A stretch of 64,000 nucleotides of DNA, taken from NCBI GenBank assembly GCA_002392915.1, contig DGHQ01000002.1, positions 25,201 through 89,200 on the forward strand, read 5' to 3'. Within the stretch, counting starts at the first letter, position 1, and each line of letters opens with the position of its first letter. Position numbers and translations under genes: made by a program. This stretch comes from Bacteroidales bacterium UBA3844 (lineage in GTDB: Bacteria > Bacteroidota > Bacteroidia > Bacteroidales > Paludibacteraceae). Shown here one piece after another: positions 17,954 through 26,755 of the stretch. Below the pieces are notes generated by a model. It ran no database searches and was not told the origin of the DNA. It saw only the letters and a program-made list of their open reading frames with translations.

Positions 17954-18733
17954 TTATTTGTCAGCGTTCTCCTTGAAATACAAATCCATTGCCTCAGCCA
18001 TAGACTTTGACTTCTCGTTAGGAGCAGCAATGTTCACTGTAAGTCCAGCCTCTTCAGCAGCCTTGACAGCAGTTGGTCCGAAACATCCGATCTTGATATC
18101 CCCCTGCACAAAATTAGGAAAATTCTTGAACAATGAAGTGATTCCAGACGGACTGAAGAAGACAAACATATCATACTTGAAGTCCGGATCCTGTGTGAAG
18201 TCTGTACTTACCGTACGGTACATGACAGCCTTTGTATGAGGAATATTGTTTTCATCCATGATAGAGACAATATCATCCTTGTGGTCTTTCTGAATTGACT
18301 TGTTCTCATCATACACATCAGATACTACAACCAAATACTTTTCAGACTGATGTTTCTTAATTGCCTCTACAAGACCTTGAACTGACCCATCCTCAGAGAA
18401 GAATATCTTACGCTTTCTGTAAGCGACATACTTCTGAATATACTGTGATAGATTCTCAGAAGTGAAGAAATACTTCATTGTCTCAGGAATAGTAATCTTC
18501 ATTTCTCCACAGATTCTGAAGAAATTATCTACTGCAGTACGTGCAGTAAAAACAATAGCAGTGTGGTCGAGAATATCTACTTTCTGTGCACGAAACTCTT
18601 TCGTCGTAACACCCTCGACCCTAATAAAAGGTCTAAAGTCAATTTGTACTCCATACTTTGACTCAAGATCAAAATACGGCGACTTCTCAGTTGCTGGTTT
18701 TGGTTGAGATACCAAAATCTTCTTCACCTTCAT
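17954..18733 (-). CDS. hemD: Uroporphyrinogen-III synthase family protein (HemD-like)
   Basis: A 259-residue HemD-fold protein that would close hydroxymethylbilane to uroporphyrinogen III. Conserved stretches are DHTAIVFTARTAVDNFFRIC, VVVSDVYDENKS (hinge region), MFVFFSPSGITSLFKNFPN and IGCFGPTAVKAAEEAGL. No other heme genes lie nearby. In Bacteroidota this homologue commonly sits between a DUF4271 gene and rnpA, as here, and its exact activity in heme-auxotrophic members has been uncertain. Confidence 0.85.
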   Translation of the reverse strand: MKVKKILVSQPKPATEKSPYFDLESKYGVQIDFRPFIRVEGVTTKEFRAQKVDILDHTAIVFTARTAVDNFFRICGEMKITIPETMKYFFTSENLSQYIQKYVAYRKRKIFFSEDGSVQGLVEAIKKHQSEKYLVVVSDVYDENKSIQKDHKDDIVSIMDENNIPHTKAVMYRTVSTDFTQDPDFKYDMFVFFSPSGITSLFKNFPNFVQGDIKIGCFGPTAVKAAEEAGLTVNIAAPNEKSKSMAEAMDLYFKENADK

Positions 18734-18782
18734 GTCAAATAAAAATTTTCTATAAGTGCAACTATTAAATTACAACTCGTTT

Positions 18783-20159
18783 TTACAATCTCGGTAATAG
18801 TCCCAATACGAAGAATATCGCAACGGGTATTACTTCAAGCGTGCAAAGATACAAAATCAAATAAAAAATCGACGTAATTCCCCTCAAAAAATTGACAATT
18901 ACCTTCAAATTGAAAGCTAAAATTGCAATTGCTATAACAATTATGCCAAAATAAATGAAAAATGAGCGGTATTCTTCTGGAGCAAAACTTAGTCCTAAAA
19001 CTGCTGGAATAAGAGCCATTCCTGCCTGCCTTACCATCACCATAAAGGCTCCTGACATACTTGCCACATCAGCTCCCTCAAAATAGATATACTCCAGCAA
19101 TGCGAGCATGACCTTCTTTCCAACAACAAAAACTGTTACTGCCAAAAAGAATATCCAAATCGCGGATATCGCTACCCTATTTGCCAAAAACAAATACAAT
19201 GATGCTGTTATCACACCTAATGTGGAAAGGAAAAATTTATATTTTGAATTCTGCAGCCACTGGAATCCAAAAATACTTCCGTCTGTGTTTGGCTTTACAA
19301 AGGATATCAATTCTGACAATATCGCCTTTTTCCTGTCTCGTATGATTATGACATAAGCAATGAAAATCACAAGCAGCGACAACGGATACCACCACATATT
19401 ATTTATTGTCTGTGGCATCTCCTTGCCATCAATTGAGATGATTTCTCTTTTTGGATCTGGCTCTTCGACGGGAATAAAAACGACACTGTCTTTTGCCAAC
19501 GAATCATTCACAATGGAATCATTCTTCGCTGTCAGGCTGTCTGCAACGACTGGTTTCGAAGCCAAAGAATCTGTTTTGACATCCGATTTAGAGAATTCTG
19601 TCTTAGCCTCATTGACGGCTGCCTCCGTCTGTTTGGCTGTTTCTTCTTTATTTGCAGATGCGACGGGAGCCTTTGCTTCCGCAGTCTGACTGGAATCAAC
19701 AGTCTTTGATTCCGTCGGTCTTGGAGCAAACTGCAATGCGTCAAGATCTACGCTATTAATTTTGGAAGATGCATCTTTTGCTTCTTGTCCAGCCTCAGAA
19801 GGTTTTGAATTTATTGTCTTTTGTTCGGCTGATTTGACTTCAAATTTCAGCGCGTCCAAATCTTTTTTAAAAAAAACAACCTTAATCTTTGCTTCTGTCG
19901 GAATAACAGTTTTCTGGATATTAGGTTCAGGCATAAACTCCTGAGCTGTCTCCTCTTCTTCCGGAGGAAAATAGGCTTCTGGAATTGGACGATCTTCATA
20001 AGGAATCTCCTCCGCCGGTTGTGTGACTATTTTTGGCTCCGTCTGATTTACAGACTCAGCCGGTGTCGGTGTCACCTGCAGCTGACCATCCTGAGATCCA
20101 ACTATCTGATCAGCATTCGATGCCTGTATAGTATCTTGATTTCTCCTTCTTCTTCCCAT
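18783..20159 (-). CDS. DUF4271 membrane protein with long disordered N-terminus
   Basis: 458 residues in two halves. Residues 1-240 are low-complexity and charged (Gln/Glu/Lys/Ser/Ala), with two related segments: LDALKFEVKSAEQKT and LDALQFAPRPTESKT. Residues 250-458 hold about six membrane helices (MWWYPLSLLVIFIAYVIIII-like start, then ISAIWIFFLAVTVFVVGKK and later ones), matching the Bacteroidota DUF4271 family. Function is unknown. Gaps of 20 bases to tsaE and 49 to hemD place it in the same operon. Confidence 0.85.
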   Translation of the reverse strand: MGRRRRNQDTIQASNADQIVGSQDGQLQVTPTPAESVNQTEPKIVTQPAEEIPYEDRPIPEAYFPPEEEETAQEFMPEPNIQKTVIPTEAKIKVVFFKKDLDALKFEVKSAEQKTINSKPSEAGQEAKDASSKINSVDLDALQFAPRPTESKTVDSSQTAEAKAPVASANKEETAKQTEAAVNEAKTEFSKSDVKTDSLASKPVVADSLTAKNDSIVNDSLAKDSVVFIPVEEPDPKREIISIDGKEMPQTINNMWWYPLSLLVIFIAYVIIIRDRKKAILSELISFVKPNTDGSIFGFQWLQNSKYKFFLSTLGVITASLYLFLANRVAISAIWIFFLAVTVFVVGKKVMLALLEYIYFEGADVASMSGAFMVMVRQAGMALIPAVLGLSFAPEEYRSFFIYFGIIVIAIAILAFNLKVIVNFLRGITSIFYLILYLCTLEVIPVAIFFVLGLLPRL

Positions 20160-20179
20160 AATCTAAGCGATCTCTGTCA

Positions 20180-20599
20180 TTAGGCAAATTCTACCGTCGC
20201 ATGACGTTTTGTTGGATCTATCTCCTTGATTGTCAACGTCACTACATCGTCCGGCATAAAATCATCCACTAGTTGCGGCCACTCCATGAACACATATTCG
20301 CCAGAGTAGAAATAGTCGGCCAGACCAAGATCGATTGCCTCCTGCTGGTTCTTGACACGGTAGAAGTCAAAATGGAACACTCTGCAGCCATTGCCGTCAT
20401 ATTCATTCACGATGGCGAATGTAGGGCTGGTCACCTCCTCGTCGACACCAAGCAATTTGCACAACGATTTGATCATCGTCGTCTTTCCCGCTCCCATTTC
20501 TCCGATGAAACGAATGATTTTTCTGCCATCGAAAGCTTTGAGTATTTCAGACGCTGCTGAATCAATCTCTTCTAATGTATATTCAAATTCTGTCTTCAT
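20180..20599 (-). CDS. tsaE: tRNA N6-adenosine threonylcarbamoyltransferase ATPase TsaE
   Basis: TsaE is the ATPase needed with TsaB/TsaD for t6A37 synthesis on tRNA. The 139-residue protein has the P-loop GEMGAGKTT (33-41), the switch-like VTSPTFAIVNEY, FHFDFYRVKNQQEAIDLG and VFMEWPQLV. Length is normal. It sits 4 bases after the HD phosphohydrolase gene. Confidence 0.95.
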   Translation of the reverse strand: MKTEFEYTLEEIDSAASEILKAFDGRKIIRFIGEMGAGKTTMIKSLCKLLGVDEEVTSPTFAIVNEYDGNGCRVFHFDFYRVKNQQEAIDLGLADYFYSGEYVFMEWPQLVDDFMPDDVVTLTIKEIDPTKRHATVEFA

Positions 20600-20603
20600 T
20601 GCT

Positions 20604-22673
20604 CTACTTTTTTAATTCAGGATAACTGACTCTTGTATGATAGATTGTCTTTAGTTTCTCAATCAATTTTGCCTTGATCTGCTCTATATTCTTAAATGTG
20701 AGCGGAGCATCCTTGAACGCTCCTTCGGCAATCTGAGAATCTATAATCTTAGACACAAGGTTAGTGATGCTTTCATCTGTATACTCCTTCATGCTTCTTG
20801 AAGCCGCCTCCACAGCGTCACACATCATAAGGATAGCCATCTCTCTGGAGAAAGGTCGAGGGCCCGGATATGTGAATTTGCTGATGTCGACGGGAGTGTC
20901 TGGATTCTTGTTGCAGGCCTTGATATAGAAATACTTGGCCTGACTCGTGCCATGATGTGTACGGATAAAATCCTGTATTTTCTCTGGCAATCCGTTCGCT
21001 TTGGCAATACGCAATCCATTCGCCACATGGTCGATAATGATACGTGCGCTGCTCTCCTCGTCGTTCAAAGCGTCATGCGGATTCACACCGTTCTGATTCT
21101 CTGTGAAGAAGACGGGATTTTCCATTTTGCCTATGTCGTGATACAAAGCTCCTGTTCTCACCAACATGGGTTTCGCGCCGATCTCGCGCGCCGCAGCGTC
21201 GGCAAGATTGGCAACCTGCATCGAATGCTGGAAACTTCCCGGCGCAACCTCTGAGAACTGTAGCAACAGAGGATTATTCGTATTGGCTAGCTCCACCAGC
21301 GTCACATCGGAAACATAATTGAATGTCTTCTCTATAATATATATGAGCGGATACGCGAACAGCAATAGCAATGCGTTCATCACAAATGGACCCAACTCAT
21401 TGATAAACTCGACAGCATCTATTCGCACCCACTTGGATGTGTAAATCAGTGTGGATCCGAAATACAGGAATATGTATGCCGCAAATATTATAATCACCGT
21501 CTTCACAAGCTGTGAACGTTCGTACATATCCTTCAAAATACAAATCGTCAACATACCTATCACCACCTGCATCAGCAAAAACTCCACTCCCTCGTGCACT
21601 ATGAACGAACAGATCAGCACCGTCGTGTTGTGCATGAACAACGCCGTTCGGGTATCGAAGAATGTCGCTATTACTATCGGCAGGATCGCATACGGGATGG
21701 CATGCACCCAATCCGGAGAGTAGCGGACGACAAATGATGTCAAGCCACAAAGGGAAAGAATCATCAGAAGCATAAACACAACATTGCGTCGCTCCTGGAT
21801 GAAACGGGTACGGAACAGTGTCAAATAGAAATAGAAAGTCAAAAGACATATCGACACAATGATAACTTGTCCGATTTTCACCAGATAACGGTTGGAGGAA
21901 TCTCCCTCGCCATTCTCGATCGCGCGCTCGAGACTGGTCAGTTTGCAAAAAACTTTATCTGTGATTTTGTCTCCCTTATCAACGATTTTCTCGCCTTCCT
22001 TGACAGTTCCTATCGTTGTGATTATGCTCTTTATAATATCCTGACGAGCCAACTCGCTGATTTTCTCGTCATAAATAAGATTCACAAAAAGCATTCTGTC
22101 AATGTCATAACGGCTAAGAATCTCCTTATCTAGCGTCGCAGGAGCCTTATTCAAGATATGCTCGTATGCCGTTTTTGGAGTGTAGACGGAATTCAAAGGC
22201 ATCTCCACGAAAGCATTCGCGTCGTCTCCCTTTATTCGGATTGTCTTGAAGCTATCCTTGAATCTGTCGAAATCGTCAGCATCCATGATACCCTTCTGAT
22301 AGATGTTGAAGAACTGGCTCTTGATATATTTAGTATATGAATCCGCCACATCCTCGCTTCTTGTCTTCTGGTTCAGTTTGGAAATCGCTTTTTCTCTCTC
22401 CGTATCAGAGATCGTGAAATATGGTTGGAACTGACGCTTCACAAGGCTGTCACTCTCCTCCTTGATTTCACTGTCGAGCTTATATACAGTGAATGGGAAC
22501 GGTGCTGTGAGAGCATCCTTCTGCCATATTCCGTCTTTCTCAAACTTATATTCAAATTTGGCGGCAGTCGGGAATATCGAAATGATTATCACTCCGACAA
22601 TGAGAAACAGACCAGCCACCACAAAACGCTGGTTTCTCGTAACGCCATCAATTTTATCTTTTATTGAACGCAT
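20604..22673 (-). CDS. 7TM-HDED/HD-domain phosphohydrolase (PgpH-like)
   Basis: A 689-residue membrane protein from the ATG at 22673. A TTG two codons upstream is not preferred. An N-terminal membrane helix precedes an extracytoplasmic 7TMR-HDED domain (about 50-270), then seven membrane helices (270-480) and a cytosolic HD domain with GALYHDIGKMENP, HVANGLRIAK and THHGTSQAKYFY. PgpH proteins of this architecture degrade c-di-AMP in Firmicutes; the same activity here is inference. The start is 2 bases after the stop of the upstream gene. Confidence 0.92.
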   Translation of the reverse strand: MRSIKDKIDGVTRNQRFVVAGLFLIVGVIIISIFPTAAKFEYKFEKDGIWQKDALTAPFPFTVYKLDSEIKEESDSLVKRQFQPYFTISDTEREKAISKLNQKTRSEDVADSYTKYIKSQFFNIYQKGIMDADDFDRFKDSFKTIRIKGDDANAFVEMPLNSVYTPKTAYEHILNKAPATLDKEILSRYDIDRMLFVNLIYDEKISELARQDIIKSIITTIGTVKEGEKIVDKGDKITDKVFCKLTSLERAIENGEGDSSNRYLVKIGQVIIVSICLLTFYFYLTLFRTRFIQERRNVVFMLLMILSLCGLTSFVVRYSPDWVHAIPYAILPIVIATFFDTRTALFMHNTTVLICSFIVHEGVEFLLMQVVIGMLTICILKDMYERSQLVKTVIIIFAAYIFLYFGSTLIYTSKWVRIDAVEFINELGPFVMNALLLLFAYPLIYIIEKTFNYVSDVTLVELANTNNPLLLQFSEVAPGSFQHSMQVANLADAAAREIGAKPMLVRTGALYHDIGKMENPVFFTENQNGVNPHDALNDEESSARIIIDHVANGLRIAKANGLPEKIQDFIRTHHGTSQAKYFYIKACNKNPDTPVDISKFTYPGPRPFSREMAILMMCDAVEAASRSMKEYTDESITNLVSKIIDSQIAEGAFKDAPLTFKNIEQIKAKLIEKLKTIYHTRVSYPELKK

Positions 22674-22675
22674 AA

Positions 22676-23656
22676 TCAATCGTTATTTACGACAAACGAA
22701 CTGGAATGATGAAGGATCAATGATATGGATGTAGACGCCGTATCACCCTTCTTTAACGTGACAGCCTTTCCATGACACTCCAGCTCATACATAGATTTTT
22801 CTTTATCCAAAGTGTGGTAGCAATACACCTCTCCTAATGAATGACCCTCTGTAGGATATATACTGACATTTGTTTCGTTGTCTATATTCTCACTTATCGG
22901 AAAACACATTACCAGCACATCTCCAAGTCGTTCATTATAGCTTTCAATAATTCCAGCCCACATATTCATGTGGAATTTTCCAGAATGTACCTGTCCATCC
23001 TCACCCCACCCTATTTCTGGCGGCACTGAGTCTTCTGACATTTCATCAGGACAAAATGTATAAACAATACCCACTTTTTTTCCGATAGCTTTTTTCTCAA
23101 ACGGATGAGTGGGGCCATCGATCTCCTTCAGGTCGCCACAAATTCTGACAACATTCTCGCCAGACACTCTGACGATATTCCACAAGTCTATGGTAGTTTC
23201 GCCATCCCCATGGTATGTAGCCTCAACAGCACAATCCAAAAGACCTTTATCATTCAACGTGAAGATTTTCCTCAGACTTATCTTGCTGACCTCACTCACA
23301 CAGCCCTGAATGACAAGTTTAGTGTCTGATTTCTCCACGACTTCAAATCTGCCGAACGACACATACGGATCCGGCGGCCAATTGATGGGAGAATTGCGTC
23401 GCTCCATATTTATCGTCTGATGTTTCCACCACTGAGTCTGCGGGCCGATCCACACCTCCTGACCATAGAACTGGACAAAATCAGTGAAAGCGTCAGGAAT
23501 AATCTCAGATTCCACCGTCTCCTTCAGAAGAAACTTATCAGATTTGATCATATTCTCTCCACCCTCGCGTCCAAAGAACACAAGACGTCCACCGACGTTG
23601 ACATTAATCAAAGCCTCAACGCCAGCAGATTTCAATTTTACGATACGTCCGCCCAT
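22676..23656 (-). CDS. Unknown beta-sandwich protein (DUF4380/mutarotase-like)
   Basis: 326 residues from ATG 23656 (MGGRIVKLKSAGVEAL). A longer open frame exists upstream but its N-terminal part translates a dispersed repeat, so it is rejected. No signal peptide. The pattern GGRLVFFGREGGENMI, WIGPQTQWWKHQ, INWPPDPYVSFGRFEVVEKS and long beta-strands resembles galactose-mutarotase-like or DUF4380 proteins; this is a guess from general appearance. It is first in the operon leading to the HD phosphohydrolase and tsaE. Confidence 0.7.
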   Translation of the reverse strand: MGGRIVKLKSAGVEALINVNVGGRLVFFGREGGENMIKSDKFLLKETVESEIIPDAFTDFVQFYGQEVWIGPQTQWWKHQTINMERRNSPINWPPDPYVSFGRFEVVEKSDTKLVIQGCVSEVSKISLRKIFTLNDKGLLDCAVEATYHGDGETTIDLWNIVRVSGENVVRICGDLKEIDGPTHPFEKKAIGKKVGIVYTFCPDEMSEDSVPPEIGWGEDGQVHSGKFHMNMWAGIIESYNERLGDVLVMCFPISENIDNETNVSIYPTEGHSLGEVYCYHTLDKEKSMYELECHGKAVTLKKGDTASTSISLILHHSSSFVVNND

Positions 23657-23764
23657 TTTCGTGCAAATTTGAATATACAAATTACAAAAATACAGTTTTC
23701 CTCGGAATTTATACTTTTTTAACAATCGAATATTTATTTTTTCGGACGGAATACCGTAAATTCT

Positions 23765-23798
23765 ATTGCGGGCAGGTTTGAAACCTATCCCTACAATC
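23765..23798. repeat. Short hairpin-forming intergenic repeat, copy 2
   Basis: Nearly identical to 2429-2462, with the exact palindrome AGGTTTGAAACCT at its centre. It lies in the 420-bp divergent region between the unknown gene (minus) and purT (plus). The rest of that region is AT-rich and shows no gene or riboswitch. Confidence 0.6.
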
Positions 23799-24044
23799 TT
23801 GTATGGTCCGTTCTTTACGGGTTCACAACGATTATGAGGCAATTGCACTCCCTTCCCTTAACAATTTCCAAAACCAATAGCCAATGAATTCATAATTATA
23901 AACACCTTCTAAATTTTAGCAATCGAAGCTTATGCAATGAACAATTTAATTTTTTCACCCACGTTTTCTTTCAATCCGTAAGCAAACATATCAACAATCA
24001 ACATTAAATTTAGACTTTCGTTTCTGCAGGTGTTTTGAATTTTG

Positions 24045-24052
24045 TAATTTTG
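24045..24052 (+). promoter_or_regulatory. Probable -7 box of the purT-lysA promoter
   Basis: TAATTTTG fits TAnnTTTG and lies 24 bases before the purT ATG. The expected -33 position holds only TTCTG, an imperfect match. Confidence 0.5.
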
Positions 24053-24076
24053 CAAAAAACAAATTTATTATCGCTT

Positions 24077-25258
24077 ATGACAACAATTGGAACATCAAAG
24101 TCTGGGGTCCGCAAGAAAGCTCTTATCTGCGGCGCAGGTGAATTAGGCAAGGAGGTCGTAATTGAGCTTCAACGTTTAGGAGTAGAGGTGGTTGCTGTCG
24201 ACAGATACGACAACGCACCAGCCATGCAGGTGGCTCACCGTTCTTACACTATTTCTATGCTCGACGGTGCTAAACTTAGAGAAGTGATTGAAAAAGAGCG
24301 TCCTGACTATATCATCCCAGAGGTGGAGAGCATCGCCACTACAACTCTTTTGGAGCTAGAGAAAGAGGGATTCAACGTGGTGCCAACAGCACGTGCCACT
24401 TATTTGACTATGAACAGAGAGGGCATCCGTCGTTTGGCAGCTGAAGAACTTGGTGTTCCTACTTCAAGATACAAATTCGCAGAGACAAAAGAGGAGTTTC
24501 ACAAAGCTGTCGCAGAAATCGGCATTCCTTGCGTCGTAAAGCCTATCATGAGTAGTTCAGGTCACGGTCAGAGCGTTATCAAATGTGAGGCCGACGTGGA
24601 GACTGCATGGAAAATTTCTCAGGAGGGAGGACGTGCCGGCGCAGGCAAGGTCATCGTGGAAGGATTCATCGATTTCGACTATGAGATCACACTTCTTACA
24701 GTAAGACACATCGGCGGCACAAGTTTCTTGAAGCCAATCGGACACCATCAGGTGGATGGCGACTATCAGGAAAGCTGGCAGCCACAGGCAATGTCAGGTG
24801 CGGCGCTGTCAAAAGCAAAGAATATCGCAGAAAAAGTGACTACCGCGCTTGGCGGATATGGAATCTTCGGCGTTGAGCTTTTCGTGAAAGGCGACGACGT
24901 TATCTTCAGCGAAGTATCCCCTCGTCCACACGACACTGGAATGGTGACAATGATCTCTCAAGATTTGTCGGAGTTCGCACTACACGTAAGAGCCATCCTT
25001 GGTTTGCCTATCCCAAACATCGCATTCCATGGTCCGTCTGCATCTAAGGCAGTAGTGGTGAGAGGCGACAGCAACCACGTCACATTCTCTGGAATTGAAA
25101 ACGTACTTTCTTTGCCAGACACTCAGATCCGTATTTTCGGCAAGCCAGAGGTTCACGGCAAGCGTCGTATGGCTGTCATCTTGGCCCGTGGCGAAAATAT
25201 CGAAGAGGCAAAAGAAAAGACTTTCACAGCATACAACAGTTTGAAAGTAGAATTGTAA
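24077..25258 (+). CDS. purT: Formate-dependent phosphoribosylglycinamide formyltransferase PurT
   Basis: PurT makes formyl-GAR from GAR, formate and ATP in purine synthesis, without folate. From ATG 24077 it is 393 residues; an upstream in-frame start would overlap the -7 box. The ATP-grasp fold shows ALICGAGELGKEV, VVKPIMSSSGHGQSVI, GIFGVELFVKGDDVIFSEVS and SPRPHDTGMVT. Length is standard. lysA follows after 19 bases. Confidence 0.97.
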   Translation: MTTIGTSKSGVRKKALICGAGELGKEVVIELQRLGVEVVAVDRYDNAPAMQVAHRSYTISMLDGAKLREVIEKERPDYIIPEVESIATTTLLELEKEGFNVVPTARATYLTMNREGIRRLAAEELGVPTSRYKFAETKEEFHKAVAEIGIPCVVKPIMSSSGHGQSVIKCEADVETAWKISQEGGRAGAGKVIVEGFIDFDYEITLLTVRHIGGTSFLKPIGHHQVDGDYQESWQPQAMSGAALSKAKNIAEKVTTALGGYGIFGVELFVKGDDVIFSEVSPRPHDTGMVTMISQDLSEFALHVRAILGLPIPNIAFHGPSASKAVVVRGDSNHVTFSGIENVLSLPDTQIRIFGKPEVHGKRRMAVILARGENIEEAKEKTFTAYNSLKVEL

Positions 25259-25277
25259 AAATCACATTAAATAAGAA

Positions 25278-26429
25278 ATGGCAAATTTTCCAATTGAGAA
25301 ACTAAGAAAAATAGAGACACCGTTCTACTATTATGATGTAGAACTTTTGAAAGCCACATTAAACGAATTGAAATCGGAAGCCGACAAGTACGGTTTCCTT
25401 CCCCACTATGCGGTGAAAGCCAACGCCAACGAAAAAGTGTTGGCGATTGTAGCAGCCACAGGCATCGGTGCCGACTGTGTGAGTGGAAATGAGGTGTTGG
25501 CATGTGTCAAGGCTGGTTTTCCTGCCGACAAGATCGTGTTTGCGGGAGTTGGCAAGACCGACAAAGAAATCAACGCCGCCCTCGACGCCAACATTTTCTG
25601 CTTCAACGCAGAGAGTATTCCGGAGCTTGAGGTGATCAACGAATTGGCGGCAAAAAAAGGTAAAGTTGCGAATATTGAGCTACGTGTCAACCCAAACGTT
25701 GACGCTCATACACACAGCTATATCACAACCGGTCTGAATGAAAACAAGTTCGGATTCAGCATGGATGATCTTGAAAATGTAGTCGACATGATTGCCAAGA
25801 TGAGCAACGTCGAACTGATAGGACTCCATTTCCACATCGGAAGCCAGATCACAGACCTCGGATGCTTCGAGCCATTGTGTGAGAGAATCAACGCATTGCA
25901 GGATCAGCTTGAGGCAAAAGGAGTGAAATTGAAGAATATCAATGTGGGAGGCGGATTGGGAATCGACTATGAGAATCCAGACGGCAATCCAATTCCAAAC
26001 TTCAAGAAATATTTCGAGATTTACGCCAAAGGGTTGAAGCTGCGTGCCGGACAGAAGCTACATTGTGAGCCGGGAAGAAGCGTGGTGGCACAGTGCGGAA
26101 GCCTCATCACAAAGGTGACATACGTAAAGAAAGGCAAGGAAAAGCAGTTTGCCATTGTCGACGCGGGAATGACCGACTTGATCCGTCCTGCTCTCTACCA
26201 GGCATACCACAAGATCGAGAACATCACCTCATCAAAGCCAGCAGAGAAGTACGACGTAGTAGGACCGATCTGTGAGTCGAGCGACGTCTTCCAGAAAGAC
26301 TGTTCGATCGCAGGAGCAGAGAGAGGCGATTTGTTGGCACTCCGTTCAGCAGGAGCCTACGGAGAAATCATGGCAAGCCGCTACAACCTTCGTGATCTTC
26401 CAAAGGGCTACCTTTCTACTGAGATTTAA
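25278..26429 (+). CDS. lysA: Diaminopimelate decarboxylase
   Basis: A PLP enzyme producing L-lysine from meso-DAP. The 383-residue alanine-racemase-fold protein has the PLP lysine K47 in HYAVKANAN, LIGLHFHIGSQI, NVGGGLGIDY, CEPGRSVVA, and the active-site Cys in GPICESSDVF. It is slightly shorter than the usual 400-420. It lies 19 bases after purT and ends before a clear terminator, so purT-lysA form a unit. Confidence 0.96.
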   Translation: MANFPIEKLRKIETPFYYYDVELLKATLNELKSEADKYGFLPHYAVKANANEKVLAIVAATGIGADCVSGNEVLACVKAGFPADKIVFAGVGKTDKEINAALDANIFCFNAESIPELEVINELAAKKGKVANIELRVNPNVDAHTHSYITTGLNENKFGFSMDDLENVVDMIAKMSNVELIGLHFHIGSQITDLGCFEPLCERINALQDQLEAKGVKLKNINVGGGLGIDYENPDGNPIPNFKKYFEIYAKGLKLRAGQKLHCEPGRSVVAQCGSLITKVTYVKKGKEKQFAIVDAGMTDLIRPALYQAYHKIENITSSKPAEKYDVVGPICESSDVFQKDCSIAGAERGDLLALRSAGAYGEIMASRYNLRDLPKGYLSTEI

Positions 26430-26451
26430 GAATTAAAAATCAAGAACTAAG

Positions 26452-26486
26452 AATGCGTGATTCAGAAATGGGTCACGCATTTTTCA
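26452..26486 (+). terminator. Terminator of purT-lysA
   Basis: AATGCGTGA pairs with TCACGCATT around a 12-base loop and is followed by TTTTC. It starts 23 bases after the lysA stop. Confidence 0.85.
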
Positions 26487-26509
26487 TTTCAAAACGGTTT
26501 TAATTTAAG

Positions 26510-26741
26510 TAGAATGTTTTGTTACAGAGTTGAGGATTGTTAAGGGCGGAACGCCCTAACCACATCCTAGAGTGCGAGCCGTAGGCGAGCACATAAAATT
26601 TAATAAAAACCACAGAGGCACAAAGTTTACAGAGAAAAGCTATGCCTTTTTATGAGGAAAAGAGAAACTTCACTTTGATTCCCCTAAATTGCGTTTCTTC
26701 AATTTTTTTAACGAACATTGCACATGCATCTTGACTCTAGG
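26510..26741. repeat. About 230-bp direct repeat, left copy (flank of the Abi module)
   Basis: This stretch is repeated with few differences at 27796-28023. It starts TAGAATGTTTTGTTACAG, contains the dispersed palindromic repeat (26532-26592), then CACAGAGGCACAAAGTTTAC, and ends TTGACTCTAGG. It occupies most of the 326-bp gap between lysA and the Abi gene. No ORF is supported in it. Confidence 0.9.
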
Positions 26742-26755
26742 ACGCATTTTTTATA

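Noticed and set aside
23657..23848. N-terminal extension of the unknown gene upstream of the HD phosphohydrolase
   Set aside because: The extra 64 codons translate the 34-bp hairpin repeat and AT-rich spacer; the ATG at 23656 begins the protein-like sequence.
23849..24044. Riboswitch upstream of purT
   Set aside because: The leader after the -7 box is only about 24 bases and no conserved purine or other aptamer core was seen.
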